A stretch of 64,000 bases of DNA, taken from Leptolyngbya sp. NIES-3755. GTDB taxonomy: Bacteria; Cyanobacteriota; Cyanobacteriia; Leptolyngbyales; Leptolyngbyaceae. The first letter of the stretch is position 1; each line of letters begins with the position of its first letter. The DNA lies in NCBI GenBank assembly GCA_001548435.1, contig AP017308.1, positions 3,853,030 to 3,917,029 of the forward strand, read 5' to 3'. The position numbers and the translations under genes were made by a program. Shown in pieces: positions 16,138-25,438 of the stretch. Below the pieces are notes generated by a model that saw only the letters and a list, made by a program, of their open reading frames with translations, had not been told where the DNA came from and did not search any database.

Positions 16138-18338
16138 GAAGAATTTATCTAATCTGTTTTGTCTTGAGTTGTTGTTTAGTTTTAGCTTTTCATCAGATTG
16201 CGATCGCGACTTCCACACTCGAACAAGCTCAGAACTTGAACAATCAAGGGAAACAACAGCTTGAACAAGGAAAGCCCGATCGAGCTTTGCAACTTTGGCA
16301 ACAATCAGAGGCACTTTATCAACAATCTGGCGATGCGATCGGCGTTTTCGGAACTCAACTAAATCAAGCGAAAGCACTACAAGCATTGGGCTTTTATCGG
16401 CGTAGTCAAGAGCTTTTGATTCGGATTGAACAATCTTTGCGATCGCAGTCTGATTCAGCACTTAAAGCAAATACGCTACTGACTTTGGGCAATGGGTTTC
16501 GATTATTGGGAGATTTAGAGCGATCGAAACAAGCATTACAAGAAAGTTATGAGATTGCAAAACGGCTTCGATCGCTTCCAGACTTACAAGCCGCAGTTTT
16601 CCATCTAGGCAATACTTTTACAGTTCAAAAGCAATATCAATCTGCACAATCCGCTTATCAAGAAGCAATCCAAATTCCTGGAACTCTGAAAATTACTGCA
16701 CAACTTCAATTAGTCAAGTTACTCGCAAAAACACAGCAAAATTTAGGGGCTTTGCTCAATTCAATCCAGCTTGAAGATGCAACTGTGTATGAGAAGATTG
16801 AATTTGCTAGGTTGACCAAAAATACTGAACCTCAGAAAGCGGCTCAATTGCTAGCACAATCGTTCCAAGAAGCACAGCAAATGAACAACGATCGAGCAGC
16901 ATCTTTTGCGATCGGAGAATTAGGTCATTTGTATGAAGAGACTCAGCAATGGCAAGACGCGCAACAACTCACACAAAAAGCACTCAACATTGCAAAGAAC
17001 ATTCAAGTTCCAGAGCTTTCTTATCAGTGGGAATGGCAGTTGGGACGGATTCTAGTGGCGAAGAAGGAACTCCAAACCGCATCTCAGTCTTATTCACGAG
17101 CAATCACAACTCTACAATCACTGCGCCAAGATTTAATTGCGATCGACCAAGATATACAATTCTCATTTCGCGAACAAGTAGAACCTGTTTATCGAGAATT
17201 TGTTGATTTGCTACTAGGCGGAACGGTTTCTCAGGACAATCTCAAACAAGCTCGTCAAACGATCGAGGCTTTACAGCTTGCGGAATTGAATAATTTTTTC
17301 AGAGAAGCTTGTCTTGATACAGTCCCAAGAGCCGTAGATCAAATGGATCGGCAAGCTGCGGTATTTTATCCGATCATTTTGAGCGATCGACTAGAAGTGA
17401 TTGTTTCACTCCACAATCAACCACTTCAGCACTTCAGCACTACGATTCCTCAAAATCAAGTGGAAGCCGCGATCAATCAAATGGTTCAATCGATGCGAGT
17501 CACTTCTTTTCCTCAAGAGCGACTCGCTGTTGCACAACAGTTATATCAATGGTTAGTTCAACCTGCGATCGCATCACTCCAACAACATTCAATCAAAACC
17601 TTAGTCTTTGTGATGGATGGAGAGTTACGACGAATCCCGATCGCAGCTTTGCACAATGGACAGAACTATCTGATCGAACAGTATGCACTCGCAGTCACGC
17701 CTAACTTAAGATTGTTCCGAGCCGGTGCGATCGCATCAAAACAACCTCGTGCGATCGTGGCAGGATTGAGCGAATCGACTCAAGGAATTGATCCTTTACC
17801 TGGCGTTCAGCAAGAAATTGAGCAAATCAGTCAGAGGCTTGCTGCAACTCTCCTGATCAATCAGAGTTTCACAGTACGATCGCTCTCGGCAAAGCTTCGA
17901 TCAAATTCTGCTCAGATTGTTCACCTTGCCACACATGGTCAATTTGGCTCAACTGCACAAGATACCTTTATTCAGACTTGGGATGGAAAGCTGAATTTGA
18001 ATGATTTGCAGGCGATCTTAACTCAGCGGAATCCCGACAATCCGATCGAGCTTTTAGTCCTCAGTGCTTGCGAAACGGCAAAAGGAGACAAAAGAGCAGC
18101 GTTGGGAATGGCGGGGGCTGCGGTGCGATCGGGAGCACGAAGTACTTTAGCAACGCTTTGGAGAGTCAACGATTTATCAACGGCAATGCTAGTTAAAGAG
18201 TTTTATGCTCAGTTTACGTCTGGAAAAGTTTCGCGATCGCAAGCCCTTCGACAAGCTCAACTCACTTTACTAAGCCAAAAAAAATATGATCACCCATTTT
18301 ACTGGTCATCTTTTGTTCTAGTTGGCAACTGGCAATAG
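16134..18338 (+). CDS. CHAT domain protein with TPR repeats and signal peptide
   Basis: A 734-residue protein. The N-terminal hydrophobic stretch 'IYLICFVLSCCLVLAF' is a signal peptide or anchor. Residues 30-330 are TPR-like repeats, for example 'ALQALGFYRRSQELLIRIEQ'. The C-terminal 250 residues form a CHAT (caspase-like) domain with the His of 'IVHLATHGQF' near 602 and the Cys of 'LVLSACETAKGD' near 645, so the catalytic pair is intact. CHAT proteins are peptidases in several known systems. Coupling to the haemagglutinin gene and to the DUF928 gene suggests it acts on, or with, the secreted protein outside the cytoplasm; this is inference. Confidence 0.9.
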   Translation: MRRIYLICFVLSCCLVLAFHQIAIATSTLEQAQNLNNQGKQQLEQGKPDRALQLWQQSEALYQQSGDAIGVFGTQLNQAKALQALGFYRRSQELLIRIEQSLRSQSDSALKANTLLTLGNGFRLLGDLERSKQALQESYEIAKRLRSLPDLQAAVFHLGNTFTVQKQYQSAQSAYQEAIQIPGTLKITAQLQLVKLLAKTQQNLGALLNSIQLEDATVYEKIEFARLTKNTEPQKAAQLLAQSFQEAQQMNNDRAASFAIGELGHLYEETQQWQDAQQLTQKALNIAKNIQVPELSYQWEWQLGRILVAKKELQTASQSYSRAITTLQSLRQDLIAIDQDIQFSFREQVEPVYREFVDLLLGGTVSQDNLKQARQTIEALQLAELNNFFREACLDTVPRAVDQMDRQAAVFYPIILSDRLEVIVSLHNQPLQHFSTTIPQNQVEAAINQMVQSMRVTSFPQERLAVAQQLYQWLVQPAIASLQQHSIKTLVFVMDGELRRIPIAALHNGQNYLIEQYALAVTPNLRLFRAGAIASKQPRAIVAGLSESTQGIDPLPGVQQEIEQISQRLAATLLINQSFTVRSLSAKLRSNSAQIVHLATHGQFGSTAQDTFIQTWDGKLNLNDLQAILTQRNPDNPIELLVLSACETAKGDKRAALGMAGAAVRSGARSTLATLWRVNDLSTAMLVKEFYAQFTSGKVSRSQALRQAQLTLLSQKKYDHPFYWSSFVLVGNWQ

Positions 18339-18421
18339 GCGGAGGTTTCATCAAAGCTTCATCTCGTTCACTTGAGAAATAAAATACACTAAGTACGCTC
18401 AAGATAATCTCTTTCAGTACT

Positions 18422-19135
18422 ATGAAAGCTCCGAAGTTTCTCAATCTAATCTCATTAGTCACGAGTTCATTAATTGTCACTTTAAGCACAATTAGCTTTA
18501 CTAAAGTGACTTTGGCACAATCGATCGAGCCACCCGCTGGACTGCCTGCTCCCCAAACGACGAGCAGTGGCGGGAGTCGTCCCAGCAATCGTGCTTGTGT
18601 TCAATCCTCAAAATCAATCCCATTGACCGCGATCGCATCTCGTCAATCGGTTGGGCTAACAATGCACGATCGACCAACCGTTTGGGTATATCTTCCACCT
18701 ACGCAAGCAAAAACCCTTGAATTTAGCTTATTTGACCAGAATCGGAAAGGCATTTATCAAACGACGATCGAGACTAATAATCGAACTGGATATATTGCGA
18801 TCGCGCTTCCTTCTTCTGCACCTGCACTGAACCAAAATCAGCCGTATTACTGGACAGTCGCGCTCGTCTGCAATCCGAATGAGCGAACTAGCGATTGGAT
18901 CACGGGTGGATGGATTCAACAACAAGCCATTAATCCAGCCCTTCAGCAGCAATTGAATCGAGCGACGCTGATTGAGCAAATTCGATTGATTGCGAAAGCT
19001 GGGTTTTGGTATGAAGCAGTGGATACTTATCTGCGATCGCGGCAAGCAAACCCGAATGATCCACAGTTAACTAAAGTTTGGGCTGAGTTGGTGAGAGCAG
19101 GGAACTTAAAAGGGTTGGTGTCTCAGGCAAATTAG
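18422..19135 (+). CDS. DUF928 family exported protein
   Basis: A 237-residue protein with a signal peptide (cleavage probably after 'KVTLAQ', about residue 33), a proline-rich linker and the DUF928 domain. Recognisable DUF928 segments are 'RPTVWVYLPPTQAKTLEFSL', 'NQPYYWTVALVCNP' and 'WITGGWIQQ'. The function of DUF928 is unknown. In many cyanobacteria these genes sit beside haemagglutinin-type and CHAT genes, as here, so the three probably form one exported system. It begins 83 bp after the CHAT gene. Confidence 0.85.
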   Translation: MKAPKFLNLISLVTSSLIVTLSTISFTKVTLAQSIEPPAGLPAPQTTSSGGSRPSNRACVQSSKSIPLTAIASRQSVGLTMHDRPTVWVYLPPTQAKTLEFSLFDQNRKGIYQTTIETNNRTGYIAIALPSSAPALNQNQPYYWTVALVCNPNERTSDWITGGWIQQQAINPALQQQLNRATLIEQIRLIAKAGFWYEAVDTYLRSRQANPNDPQLTKVWAELVRAGNLKGLVSQAN

Positions 19136-19190
19136 AGGATCTGGCTAGACATCGCAAACAGTAGTATTCATCCAGTGCAAGTCACAGGAA

Positions 19191-19667
19191 TCAAGCACGG
19201 TGACAGCGGCGGTGTAGTTCTCGAACCTGCTCGGAAAGTTCGGGAACTGGACCCTCTACCACTAAGTGAGGAACAATCTCTTGAATGGGGAGCGATCGTA
19301 CCGGAGGTGCAGGAACTCCGAATTCACTGAGCCAAGTTGTTAATTGTGCTGATGAGGCAGCATACACGATACGCCCTAGACCCACCCAACCGTGAGCCGC
19401 CGCACACATTGGACAGTGTTCACCGGATGTAAAAACCGTTGCTGTCGAACGGGCTTCAGGAGACAGGTTTTCCGCCGCCCAACGTGCGATCGCAAATTCA
19501 GGATGGCGGGTCTGATCGCCTGAAGCAATCCGATTGCGATCTTCAAACAGAACGGTTCCATCAGCGGCAACTAGAACGGAACCAAACGGCTCGTCGCCTG
19601 CCTCTAGTGCCTCGGTTGCCAGTTCCACACAACGATGCAAATGCTGTAATTCAATGTTGTTTAGCAT
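19191..19667 (-). CDS. nucleoside deaminase (cytidine deaminase-like zinc enzyme)
   Basis: A 158-residue member of the cytidine/deoxycytidylate deaminase superfamily. The zinc site is made of the His of 'RHPEFAIARWA', the catalytic Glu two residues later, and the two Cys of 'GEHCPMCAAAHGW'. The 'EHCPMC' form with 'HPE' is shared with a widespread group annotated as nucleoside deaminases, some of which act on guanine or guanosine. It is not TadA, whose motif is HAE with PCxxC. The ATG at 19667 begins the conserved part; an upstream in-frame ATG at 19718 adds 17 poorly conserved residues. Confidence 0.85.
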   Translation of the reverse strand: MLNNIELQHLHRCVELATEALEAGDEPFGSVLVAADGTVLFEDRNRIASGDQTRHPEFAIARWAAENLSPEARSTATVFTSGEHCPMCAAAHGWVGLGRIVYAASSAQLTTWLSEFGVPAPPVRSLPIQEIVPHLVVEGPVPELSEQVRELHRRCHRA

Positions 19668-19789
19668 GGTGTAATCTTCACGATACTGTATCTTCCTACA
19701 GTTTCTTAGTGCTGCCATCCCTCCTAGAGAGAATTGGAATTTGCGGCACGATCAACAAGTTGAATTTCCGCGATCAGTAACAGAACGTC

Positions 19790-20563
19790 TTACGGTCGAT
19801 CGCTGCGATCTGAAGTGCGCTTTGCTCCTCGATCGACTAATAGTTTAATGATTTGAGTGCGATCCTGTTCCCCGCTAGTAATCACACCCGTTGTCGCATC
19901 CAAAGCTTGATCTCCTACTTCTGCGATCAGTGCTTTACCATCATCAGAAGTTGCAGCAATCAGCAGTTTCATCGTATCCAGTCTTCCCCAAAACGCTGCT
20001 TCTACTAAGCTCTCTCCATCGGGCTTTGCACCCGCTTGCAGGAGTATTTTCACCTGTTTTGGTTCTCTCGCCCAGTACAGGGCAGACTGTCCTTTGGGAT
20101 TGCGAACATTCACCTCTGTTCCCACTTGAATTAACGCTTGGAGTTCAGGTATCAATCCATATTGCGCTGTCTTGATCACAAGCTGTTCGCGAGTGTTTCG
20201 CACATCCCCACGTTCAGCGGGAGCAAATACATAAGGATCGGTTCCTTGATGATCAATCACACCGAAGAATAGACCGAAAACCCAAAGCAGAATTGGAACT
20301 AGAACAGCAATTCTGGCTGCTTGCTTTGCTGGAAGCGATTGCCAAAGCATTAAACTACTGCCTCCGATCGCGGCACAAATCAAAACAACAATTCCAGTCC
20401 GACTGGCAATCATCAGTGCAGGACTGGCAACGGCTACCGGGAGTACAGATAGCCATGCCAGAATCCGAATGCTGTTCAATCCCCAAAATGCAAAAGCAGA
20501 GAGACCCCAAATTGGAATGACAAGAAATCGAAGTGCATAAACCCATCTGCTCGTTCTGGACAT
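19790..20563 (-). CDS. membrane protein with ankyrin repeats
   Basis: A 257-residue protein. Residues 5-105 contain about four hydrophobic helices ('LVIPIWGLSAFAFWGL', 'VLICAAIGGSSLMLW', 'IAVLVPILLWVFGLFFG'). The C-terminal 140 residues carry ankyrin repeats: 'GLIPELQALIQVGTEVNVRN', 'QVKILLQAGAKPDG', 'GRLDTMKLLIAAT' and 'QIIKLLVDRGAKR'. The repeats probably face the cytoplasm and bind a partner protein. It appears to stand alone, and no function can be assigned. Confidence 0.8.
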   Translation of the reverse strand: MSRTSRWVYALRFLVIPIWGLSAFAFWGLNSIRILAWLSVLPVAVASPALMIASRTGIVVLICAAIGGSSLMLWQSLPAKQAARIAVLVPILLWVFGLFFGVIDHQGTDPYVFAPAERGDVRNTREQLVIKTAQYGLIPELQALIQVGTEVNVRNPKGQSALYWAREPKQVKILLQAGAKPDGESLVEAAFWGRLDTMKLLIAATSDDGKALIAEVGDQALDATTGVITSGEQDRTQIIKLLVDRGAKRTSDRSDRP

Positions 20564-20674
20564 AATCTAAACCCTAGTATTGAGTTTATTGAAATTGAAC
20601 GGTTCTGATGAGTTCCTGCCTATCCTCCAGTTCTGTAAGCGGCACATTATCAACATGAAAAGCTTTGTTTAAAG

Positions 20675-20708
20675 CAAAAAAGCGATCGCGTTAATGTGCG
20701 ATCGCTTT
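20675..20708 (-). terminator. rho-independent terminator of the pyrH-frr operon
   Basis: An 11-bp stem AAAGCGATCGC (20679-20689) and GCGATCGCTTT (20698-20708) has an 8-base loop. Read on the minus strand it is followed by six T. It lies about 20 bp after the frr stop. Confidence 0.88.
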
Positions 20709-20726
20709 CTTGTTTCGAGCTAGAAA

Positions 20727-21275
20727 TTAGACTGTCATAATGTCTTTTTCTTTCTCACCTAGAACCTTTTCAACTTCAGCAATATACTTATCCGTCAACT
20801 TCTGAATTTTCTCTTGAGTATCGCGAGCTTGGTCTTCAGAAATCTCCTTATCCTTTTCCTGTTTCTTCACCGCATCAACTCCATCGCGTCGAATATTTCG
20901 GATCGAAACTTTGCCCGCTTCCGCATACTTCGCCGCCAATTTGACCAATTCCTTGCGTCGATCGCTGGTTAATGGGGGAATATTCAACCGAATCGATTGA
21001 CCGTCATTATTCGGCGTTAACCCGATATCTGAAAGTGAAATCGCCTTCTCGATCGAGTTCATTGCACTGCGATCGTAAGGTTGAATTTGAATCGTCGTTG
21101 AATCTGGAGTCGAAATATTCGCCAACTGTTTGAGCGGCGTTTCCGTTCCATAGTATTCAACGGTAATTTTGTCGAGCAGACTCGAATTGGCGCGACCTGT
21201 TCGGATCGTATTGAAATCGCGACGAACTGAATCGATCGCCTTTTTCATGTGGTCTTCAACATCAGCAAACTTCAC
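20727..21275 (-). CDS. frr: ribosome recycling factor
   Basis: A 182-residue protein that splits post-termination ribosomes together with EF-G. Typical segments are '[19 protein letters not shown]', '[15 protein letters not shown]', '[20 protein letters not shown]' and '[16 protein letters not shown]'. The start is taken as GTG at 21275, which has GGAGG 5 bases upstream and gives the normal family length; a longer frame beginning at 21350 would lie inside pyrH and is not credible. The start overlaps the end of pyrH by 14 bp in another frame, so the two are translationally coupled. Confidence 0.95.
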   Translation of the reverse strand: MKFADVEDHMKKAIDSVRRDFNTIRTGRANSSLLDKITVEYYGTETPLKQLANISTPDSTTIQIQPYDRSAMNSIEKAISLSDIGLTPNNDGQSIRLNIPPLTSDRRKELVKLAAKYAEAGKVSIRNIRRDGVDAVKKQEKDKEISEDQARDTQEKIQKLTDKYIAEVEKVLGEKEKDIMTV

Positions 21276-21990
21276 AAAAACCTCCGACAATGGTTCCGAT
21301 AGATTCTCCTGTGACTGCCCGCTTAACATTTCCGCGCACAGACAAGTCAAATACGATAATGGGGATATTGTTATCTTTACACAATGCGATCGCTGTGCTG
21401 TCCATCACCTGCAAATCCTGTGTCAAAACGTGCGAGTAGGTTAGACTCTTGAATCGTTTTGCTTCTGGATTTTTCTTCGGATCAGAATCGTAAACCCCAT
21501 CTACCTTTGTAGCTTTAAATAGAACCTCTGCATTGATTTCAGCGGCTCTGAGGGCTGCCGTCGTGTCCGTGGTGAAGAACGGATTGCCTGAACCCGCTCC
21601 AAAAACGACGACTCTGCCTTTTTCCAAATGTCGGATTGCGCGACGGCGGATATACGGTTCCGCCACTTCTTGCATTGCGATCGCGGTTTGGACTCTGGTT
21701 TGGATACCGATTTGCTCTAGGGCATCTTGCAGCGTCATGGCATTCATAACGGTGGCAATCATGCCGATATAGTCTGCGGTGGCGCGTTCCATGCCTGCGG
21801 CTGCACCCTTGATCCCCCGGAAAATATTTCCACCGCCGACGACGATCGCGACTTGAATGCCTTCGTTGACTAATTCTGCCACTTCTTCAGCGATGCCATG
21901 AACGACGGCAGGATCAATCCCATACGATAGCTCTCCCATTAGAGCTTCGCCGCTAAGTTTGAGCAGAATCCGCCGATACGTGACTCCCAT
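21262..21990 (-). CDS. pyrH: UMP kinase
   Basis: A 242-residue amino-acid-kinase-fold enzyme that converts UMP to UDP. Visible motifs are the N-terminal '[13 protein letters not shown]', '[10 protein letters not shown]', '[20 protein letters not shown]', '[15 protein letters not shown]' and 'GTIVGG' near the end. The length is normal for hexameric bacterial UMP kinase. It is the first gene of the classical pyrH-frr pair. Confidence 0.97.
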   Translation of the reverse strand: MGVTYRRILLKLSGEALMGELSYGIDPAVVHGIAEEVAELVNEGIQVAIVVGGGNIFRGIKGAAAGMERATADYIGMIATVMNAMTLQDALEQIGIQTRVQTAIAMQEVAEPYIRRRAIRHLEKGRVVVFGAGSGNPFFTTDTTAALRAAEINAEVLFKATKVDGVYDSDPKKNPEAKRFKSLTYSHVLTQDLQVMDSTAIALCKDNNIPIIVFDLSVRGNVKRAVTGESIGTIVGGFCEVC

Positions 21991-22117
21991 GTATTTTTTT
22001 GTCGATAGTTGTTTCCAACTAAAGATAGCAGTTGATCGGAATTTTGTGACCCTTTTGTCGATCGAGTCTCAACTTTTTTACACGGTAAACTGAGACAGTG
22101 AGTTTATTTCTCAAACG

Positions 22118-22738
22118 ATGCCACAAACCCTTGCGATTACGGATTATATCGATAGTCTTGCAGCCGTTGATGCCGTGTTTGGTTTGTCGCAGTCGCCTGA
22201 TCCAAGTTTCTTTACGGAATGGATGGAGAATTTACCAGATTTATCTGTTTTTGAGCAGCAAAGACTGGATGTGATTAAACAGCGATTTCTCTACCATCGC
22301 CAGCAAGGACATTTGCTCGAAGGCGCGGTGAATTTCATTTTGATGTCGCCTTTATTGGAGTTGGCAGGATTTTGTGATCCGCCGTTTCGATTGCGCTCGG
22401 AAGTGAGTGTGCGATTTGAAATGGAGGATGAGCGCGATCGCGTTTATCAAGGTCGAATTGATGCGTTAGTCGTGGAGGATTATCTCTGGATCGTATTAGT
22501 TGAATCAAAACGAACTTCATTTAATGTGACGTTGGCATTGCCTCAAGCATTAGCTTATCTGTCTGCGAATTCACAATCGAATCGTCCTACTTTTGGGCTG
22601 GTTAGTAATGGTGAGTACTCGATTTTTGTGAAACTTTTCCAGTCACAATACGGCTTCTCAGATGATTTTTCGTTGAATCGAAGACAGAATGATCTTTATG
22701 ATGTTCTACGGATTTTAGCGCGATTAAAATCTCTTTAA
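22118..22738 (+). CDS. PD-(D/E)xK nuclease-like protein (restriction endonuclease fold)
   Basis: A 206-residue protein. The motif 'GRIDALVVEDYLWIVLVESK' gives the Asp and the Glu-x-Lys of the PD-(D/E)xK nuclease core, with a helical N-terminal part as in the small HsdR_N-like proteins common in cyanobacteria. No helicase or methyltransferase partner is nearby, so it is not part of a recognisable restriction system. Its stop codon interlocks with that of the convergent hydrolase gene (4-bp overlap). The biological role is unknown. Confidence 0.75.
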   Translation: MPQTLAITDYIDSLAAVDAVFGLSQSPDPSFFTEWMENLPDLSVFEQQRLDVIKQRFLYHRQQGHLLEGAVNFILMSPLLELAGFCDPPFRLRSEVSVRFEMEDERDRVYQGRIDALVVEDYLWIVLVESKRTSFNVTLALPQALAYLSANSQSNRPTFGLVSNGEYSIFVKLFQSQYGFSDDFSLNRRQNDLYDVLRILARLKSL

Positions 22739-23619
22739 CTCGCAAACTCAAGAATGTATTGTGCGGTAAGTTCGGGTTTTTCGAGATGGGGAACGTGTCC
22801 GCATTGTTCGATCCAGATCAGTTTGCTGTTTGAGATCGCACTCTCAAACCGTTTCGCATCTTTCGTTCCAAGGATTTGATCCGAATCACCCCAAAGAATT
22901 AAAGTCGGGCAAGTAATCTCAGAGATTCGATTGCTGAGGAAGTTATAACCCCCACTTTTTGTAAATGCAATCAAAGCCTCATTCCATCGGGACAATTTCA
23001 AATGTAAAGCGGCACAGAGTTCAGCATCTTCAGTGACAAAACTTGGATCAGAATAAGCTTTGAGACTGACACTTCTGCGAACATTCGGTCGTTTGAGAAA
23101 TTCGGTTGCGAGATAGCCTAAAGGCGGAATCAGAAATTTACCGATCGCAGGTCCCGCTGCAAATCCGGCACTATCGAGTAGAACGAGTTTCGCGACTGCA
23201 TCCGGGTGAGAAAGTGCGAAATCGATCGCGGCTGCTCCTCCCATTGATGCCCCAACTAAAATCACAGGTTGAGCAATCTTCTCTTTCCAAAAATCATAGA
23301 GATGCGTTTTGATTGCTTCTGGACTGAAGGGGACGTTTTTAGGTCGATCGGTAAAGCCAAATCCGAGGAGATCAACTATCCATGTATCGTGATGATCTGC
23401 AAGCTTTGGCAACAATCGACGGAACTCAAAGACTGAACTATCAAAGCCGTGGAGTAGAAGAATGGGAACACCGCCTGAACCCTGATGCACGTATGCGGTT
23501 TCGACGGGTTCGAGGCTGAGTGAGGTAGCAATGGGCGATCGACGAATTTGACGGGCAAGCGCGATCGAGGTTTCTTCGGTGAGTTGAGCGACTTCGGACG
23601 GGAGAAAACTTTCAAACAT
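22735..23619 (-). CDS. alpha/beta-fold hydrolase
   Basis: A 294-residue cytosolic alpha/beta hydrolase. Motifs: oxyanion loop 'ILLLHGFDSSVFEFRRL', nucleophile elbow 'VGASMGG' (Ser near 123), acid in 'LILWGDSDQILG' and His in 'EQCGHVPHLEKPEL'. The nucleophile sits in G-A-S-M-G rather than G-H-S-x-G, a form also found in some cofactor-free dioxygenase and esterase relatives. Cyanobacterial and plant homologues are often annotated as pheophytinase-like or unknown. It is a single gene and its substrate is unknown. Confidence 0.88.
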   Translation of the reverse strand: MFESFLPSEVAQLTEETSIALARQIRRSPIATSLSLEPVETAYVHQGSGGVPILLLHGFDSSVFEFRRLLPKLADHHDTWIVDLLGFGFTDRPKNVPFSPEAIKTHLYDFWKEKIAQPVILVGASMGGAAAIDFALSHPDAVAKLVLLDSAGFAAGPAIGKFLIPPLGYLATEFLKRPNVRRSVSLKAYSDPSFVTEDAELCAALHLKLSRWNEALIAFTKSGGYNFLSNRISEITCPTLILWGDSDQILGTKDAKRFESAISNSKLIWIEQCGHVPHLEKPELTAQYILEFAS

Positions 23620-23747
23620 TGTTAATCAAACGTTGTCGATGCGGGGATGGACTCTTTACAATCGTTTCATACTTTCTAACCATTGGGTAGAGGAGGGTCA
23701 GTCGATCGCTTTCTAAGATAGTTCGTGCATAAACTGGAGAACTCACG

Positions 23748-24707
23748 ATGAAATATCGCAAGTTAGGAAATAGTGATCTCAACGCTTCGGAGATTATTCT
23801 GGGATCTTGGTTAACTTACGGCGGGGGTGTAGAACGCCAAAATGCAGAAGATTGCATTCATAAGGCGTTTGATGTTGGCATTAACTTTATTGATACTGCA
23901 AATGTCTATGCAAAAGGAGCAGCGGAATCGCTCTTAGGAGAAGTCTTACAAGGTATCGATCGCTCCTCGTACATTCTGGCAACGAAGGTTTACTTTCCGA
24001 TGTCGGATGTCGATCGAGGTTTATCCGCTGCCCAAATTCACAAACAAATCGATGCTTCCCTTCAACGCCTGAAAACCGATTACGTTGATTTGTATCAATG
24101 CCATCGTTATGATACAAACACGCCGTTAGAAGAAACAATCGAAGCTTTAACGGAAGTGGTTCGACAAGGAAAAGCTCGATACATTGGCTTTAGTGAGTGG
24201 AGTCCTAGTCAGATTCAAGCGGCTCTCGATCTGCCGAATGTTGAAAAGTTTGTTTCGAGTCAGCCTCAGTATTCGATGTTGTGGCGCAAACCTGAAGCTG
24301 AAGTGTTCCCGCTCTGTGCAGCGAATGGAATTGGTCAGATTGTATGGTCTCCGCTGGCTCAAGGGGTGTTAACGGGTAAGTACAAACCGGGTGAAGCAAT
24401 TCCACAAGATTCGCGGGCTGCAAATGACAAAATGAACGGGTTTATGAGTGATTTGCTCACCGATCAAGTACTCAGCGCAGTTCAGGATTTAATGCCGATC
24501 GCTGAAGAGTTGAATATCTCGATGGCGCAGCTTGCTTTGGCTTGGGTGTTGCGGGATGAGCGGGTGACGAGTGCGATTATTGGGGCGAGTCGTCCAGAGC
24601 AAATCGTGGATAATGCAGCGGCTTCGGAAGTGACTTTGAGTGAAAGTGAGTTGAAAGAAATCGATCGTATTTTGGAGCCTGCTTTGCCTCAGAGTGCAGC
24701 GCGATAA
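23748..24707 (+). CDS. aldo/keto reductase
   Basis: A 319-residue NADPH-dependent oxidoreductase of the aldo/keto reductase family. The N-terminal strand begins 'MKYRKLGNSDLNASEIILGS'. The tetrad residues appear as Asp-x4-Tyr in 'FIDTANVYAKGAAE', Lys in 'ILATKVYFP' and His in 'LYQCHRYD'. The cofactor segment near the end is 'AIIGASRPEQIVDNAAA'. The sequence is close to the voltage-gated potassium-channel beta subunit/YghZ-type group. It is monocistronic, and the substrate, probably an aldehyde or ketone, cannot be given. Confidence 0.93.
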   Translation: MKYRKLGNSDLNASEIILGSWLTYGGGVERQNAEDCIHKAFDVGINFIDTANVYAKGAAESLLGEVLQGIDRSSYILATKVYFPMSDVDRGLSAAQIHKQIDASLQRLKTDYVDLYQCHRYDTNTPLEETIEALTEVVRQGKARYIGFSEWSPSQIQAALDLPNVEKFVSSQPQYSMLWRKPEAEVFPLCAANGIGQIVWSPLAQGVLTGKYKPGEAIPQDSRAANDKMNGFMSDLLTDQVLSAVQDLMPIAEELNISMAQLALAWVLRDERVTSAIIGASRPEQIVDNAAASEVTLSESELKEIDRILEPALPQSAAR

Positions 24708-24779
24708 TAGAGTCGAATGGAATTTGGGGTTGGAGGATTGCTTTAAAGTGGAGAAAATTCTCGCCGCTTTGATTGACGT

Positions 24780-25409
24780 ATGAATGCTCAACCCCAAACA
24801 CTTCTTTTCGCTCAGCATGGAATGACTGACCTTTCTGGATGTCAAACGATTGCTCGATTGGCGTATGCACTGGAATTGAAAGAGACGCTGATCGTGGCTC
24901 CAGAATTGCATTGGGTCAGAACATTGTTTTATTTGGAACCGCTGATCCAGAGTGTTCAAGCCGTTGTGCTCGAAAATCTTCGCAACTATCCAGAGGTTCC
25001 GATTCGGATTATTGCGACTTCGATGGGGGGTGTATTGTGGGTGGAATTGCTCGATCGACATCCTGAATGGTGGTCACGAGTACATTCATTTGTTCTGCTA
25101 GGTGCACCGATTGGCGGATCGCACATTGCTCGAACCGTTGATCCATTTGGTTGGGGAATCGGAATTGCGAGGGATTTGGCGATCGATAGAAGTGCGATCG
25201 CTCAAAGAATTGCAGCAGAAATTCCCACGCTGGTGATTGCAAGTGACGGTGGAAAGGGACATGATGGTGTCGTGACGGTCGAATCAACGATGGTTCGAGG
25301 AGCCGAATTTGTCTGTCTTTCTGGGGTGTCTCATCCAGATTTGAGATGTGATGTTGCGGTAATGAGGGAAATTTGGAAGTTTTGGCAGGAATTGGACAAG
25401 ACTCGCTAG
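24780..25409 (+). CDS. alpha/beta-hydrolase-like protein with atypical nucleophile elbow
   Basis: A 209-residue protein with an alpha/beta hydrolase outline. It opens with 'TLLFAQHGMTDLSG'. The elbow is 'IIATSMGGVLWVELL', where a Ser stands in A-T-S-M-G rather than G-x-S-x-G. A possible acid is in 'GHDGVVTVES' and a possible His in 'SGVSHPDLRCD'. The catalytic residues appear present, but the protein is shorter than usual and lacks a cap domain. It lies 29 bp before the PlsY-like/PEP-synthase-like fusion gene and may be co-transcribed with it. A lipase-like role would suit a membrane-lipid context, but this is inference. Confidence 0.75.
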   Translation: MNAQPQTLLFAQHGMTDLSGCQTIARLAYALELKETLIVAPELHWVRTLFYLEPLIQSVQAVVLENLRNYPEVPIRIIATSMGGVLWVELLDRHPEWWSRVHSFVLLGAPIGGSHIARTVDPFGWGIGIARDLAIDRSAIAQRIAAEIPTLVIASDGGKGHDGVVTVESTMVRGAEFVCLSGVSHPDLRCDVAVMREIWKFWQELDKTR

Positions 25410-25438
25410 ACTTCGAGAAGTTGTGAAGGTGCGATCGA

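Noticed and set aside
24489-25061. Minus-strand frame of 190 codons across the aldo/keto reductase end and the hydrolase start
   Set aside because: It spans two real plus-strand genes, has low-complexity composition and no recognisable motif.
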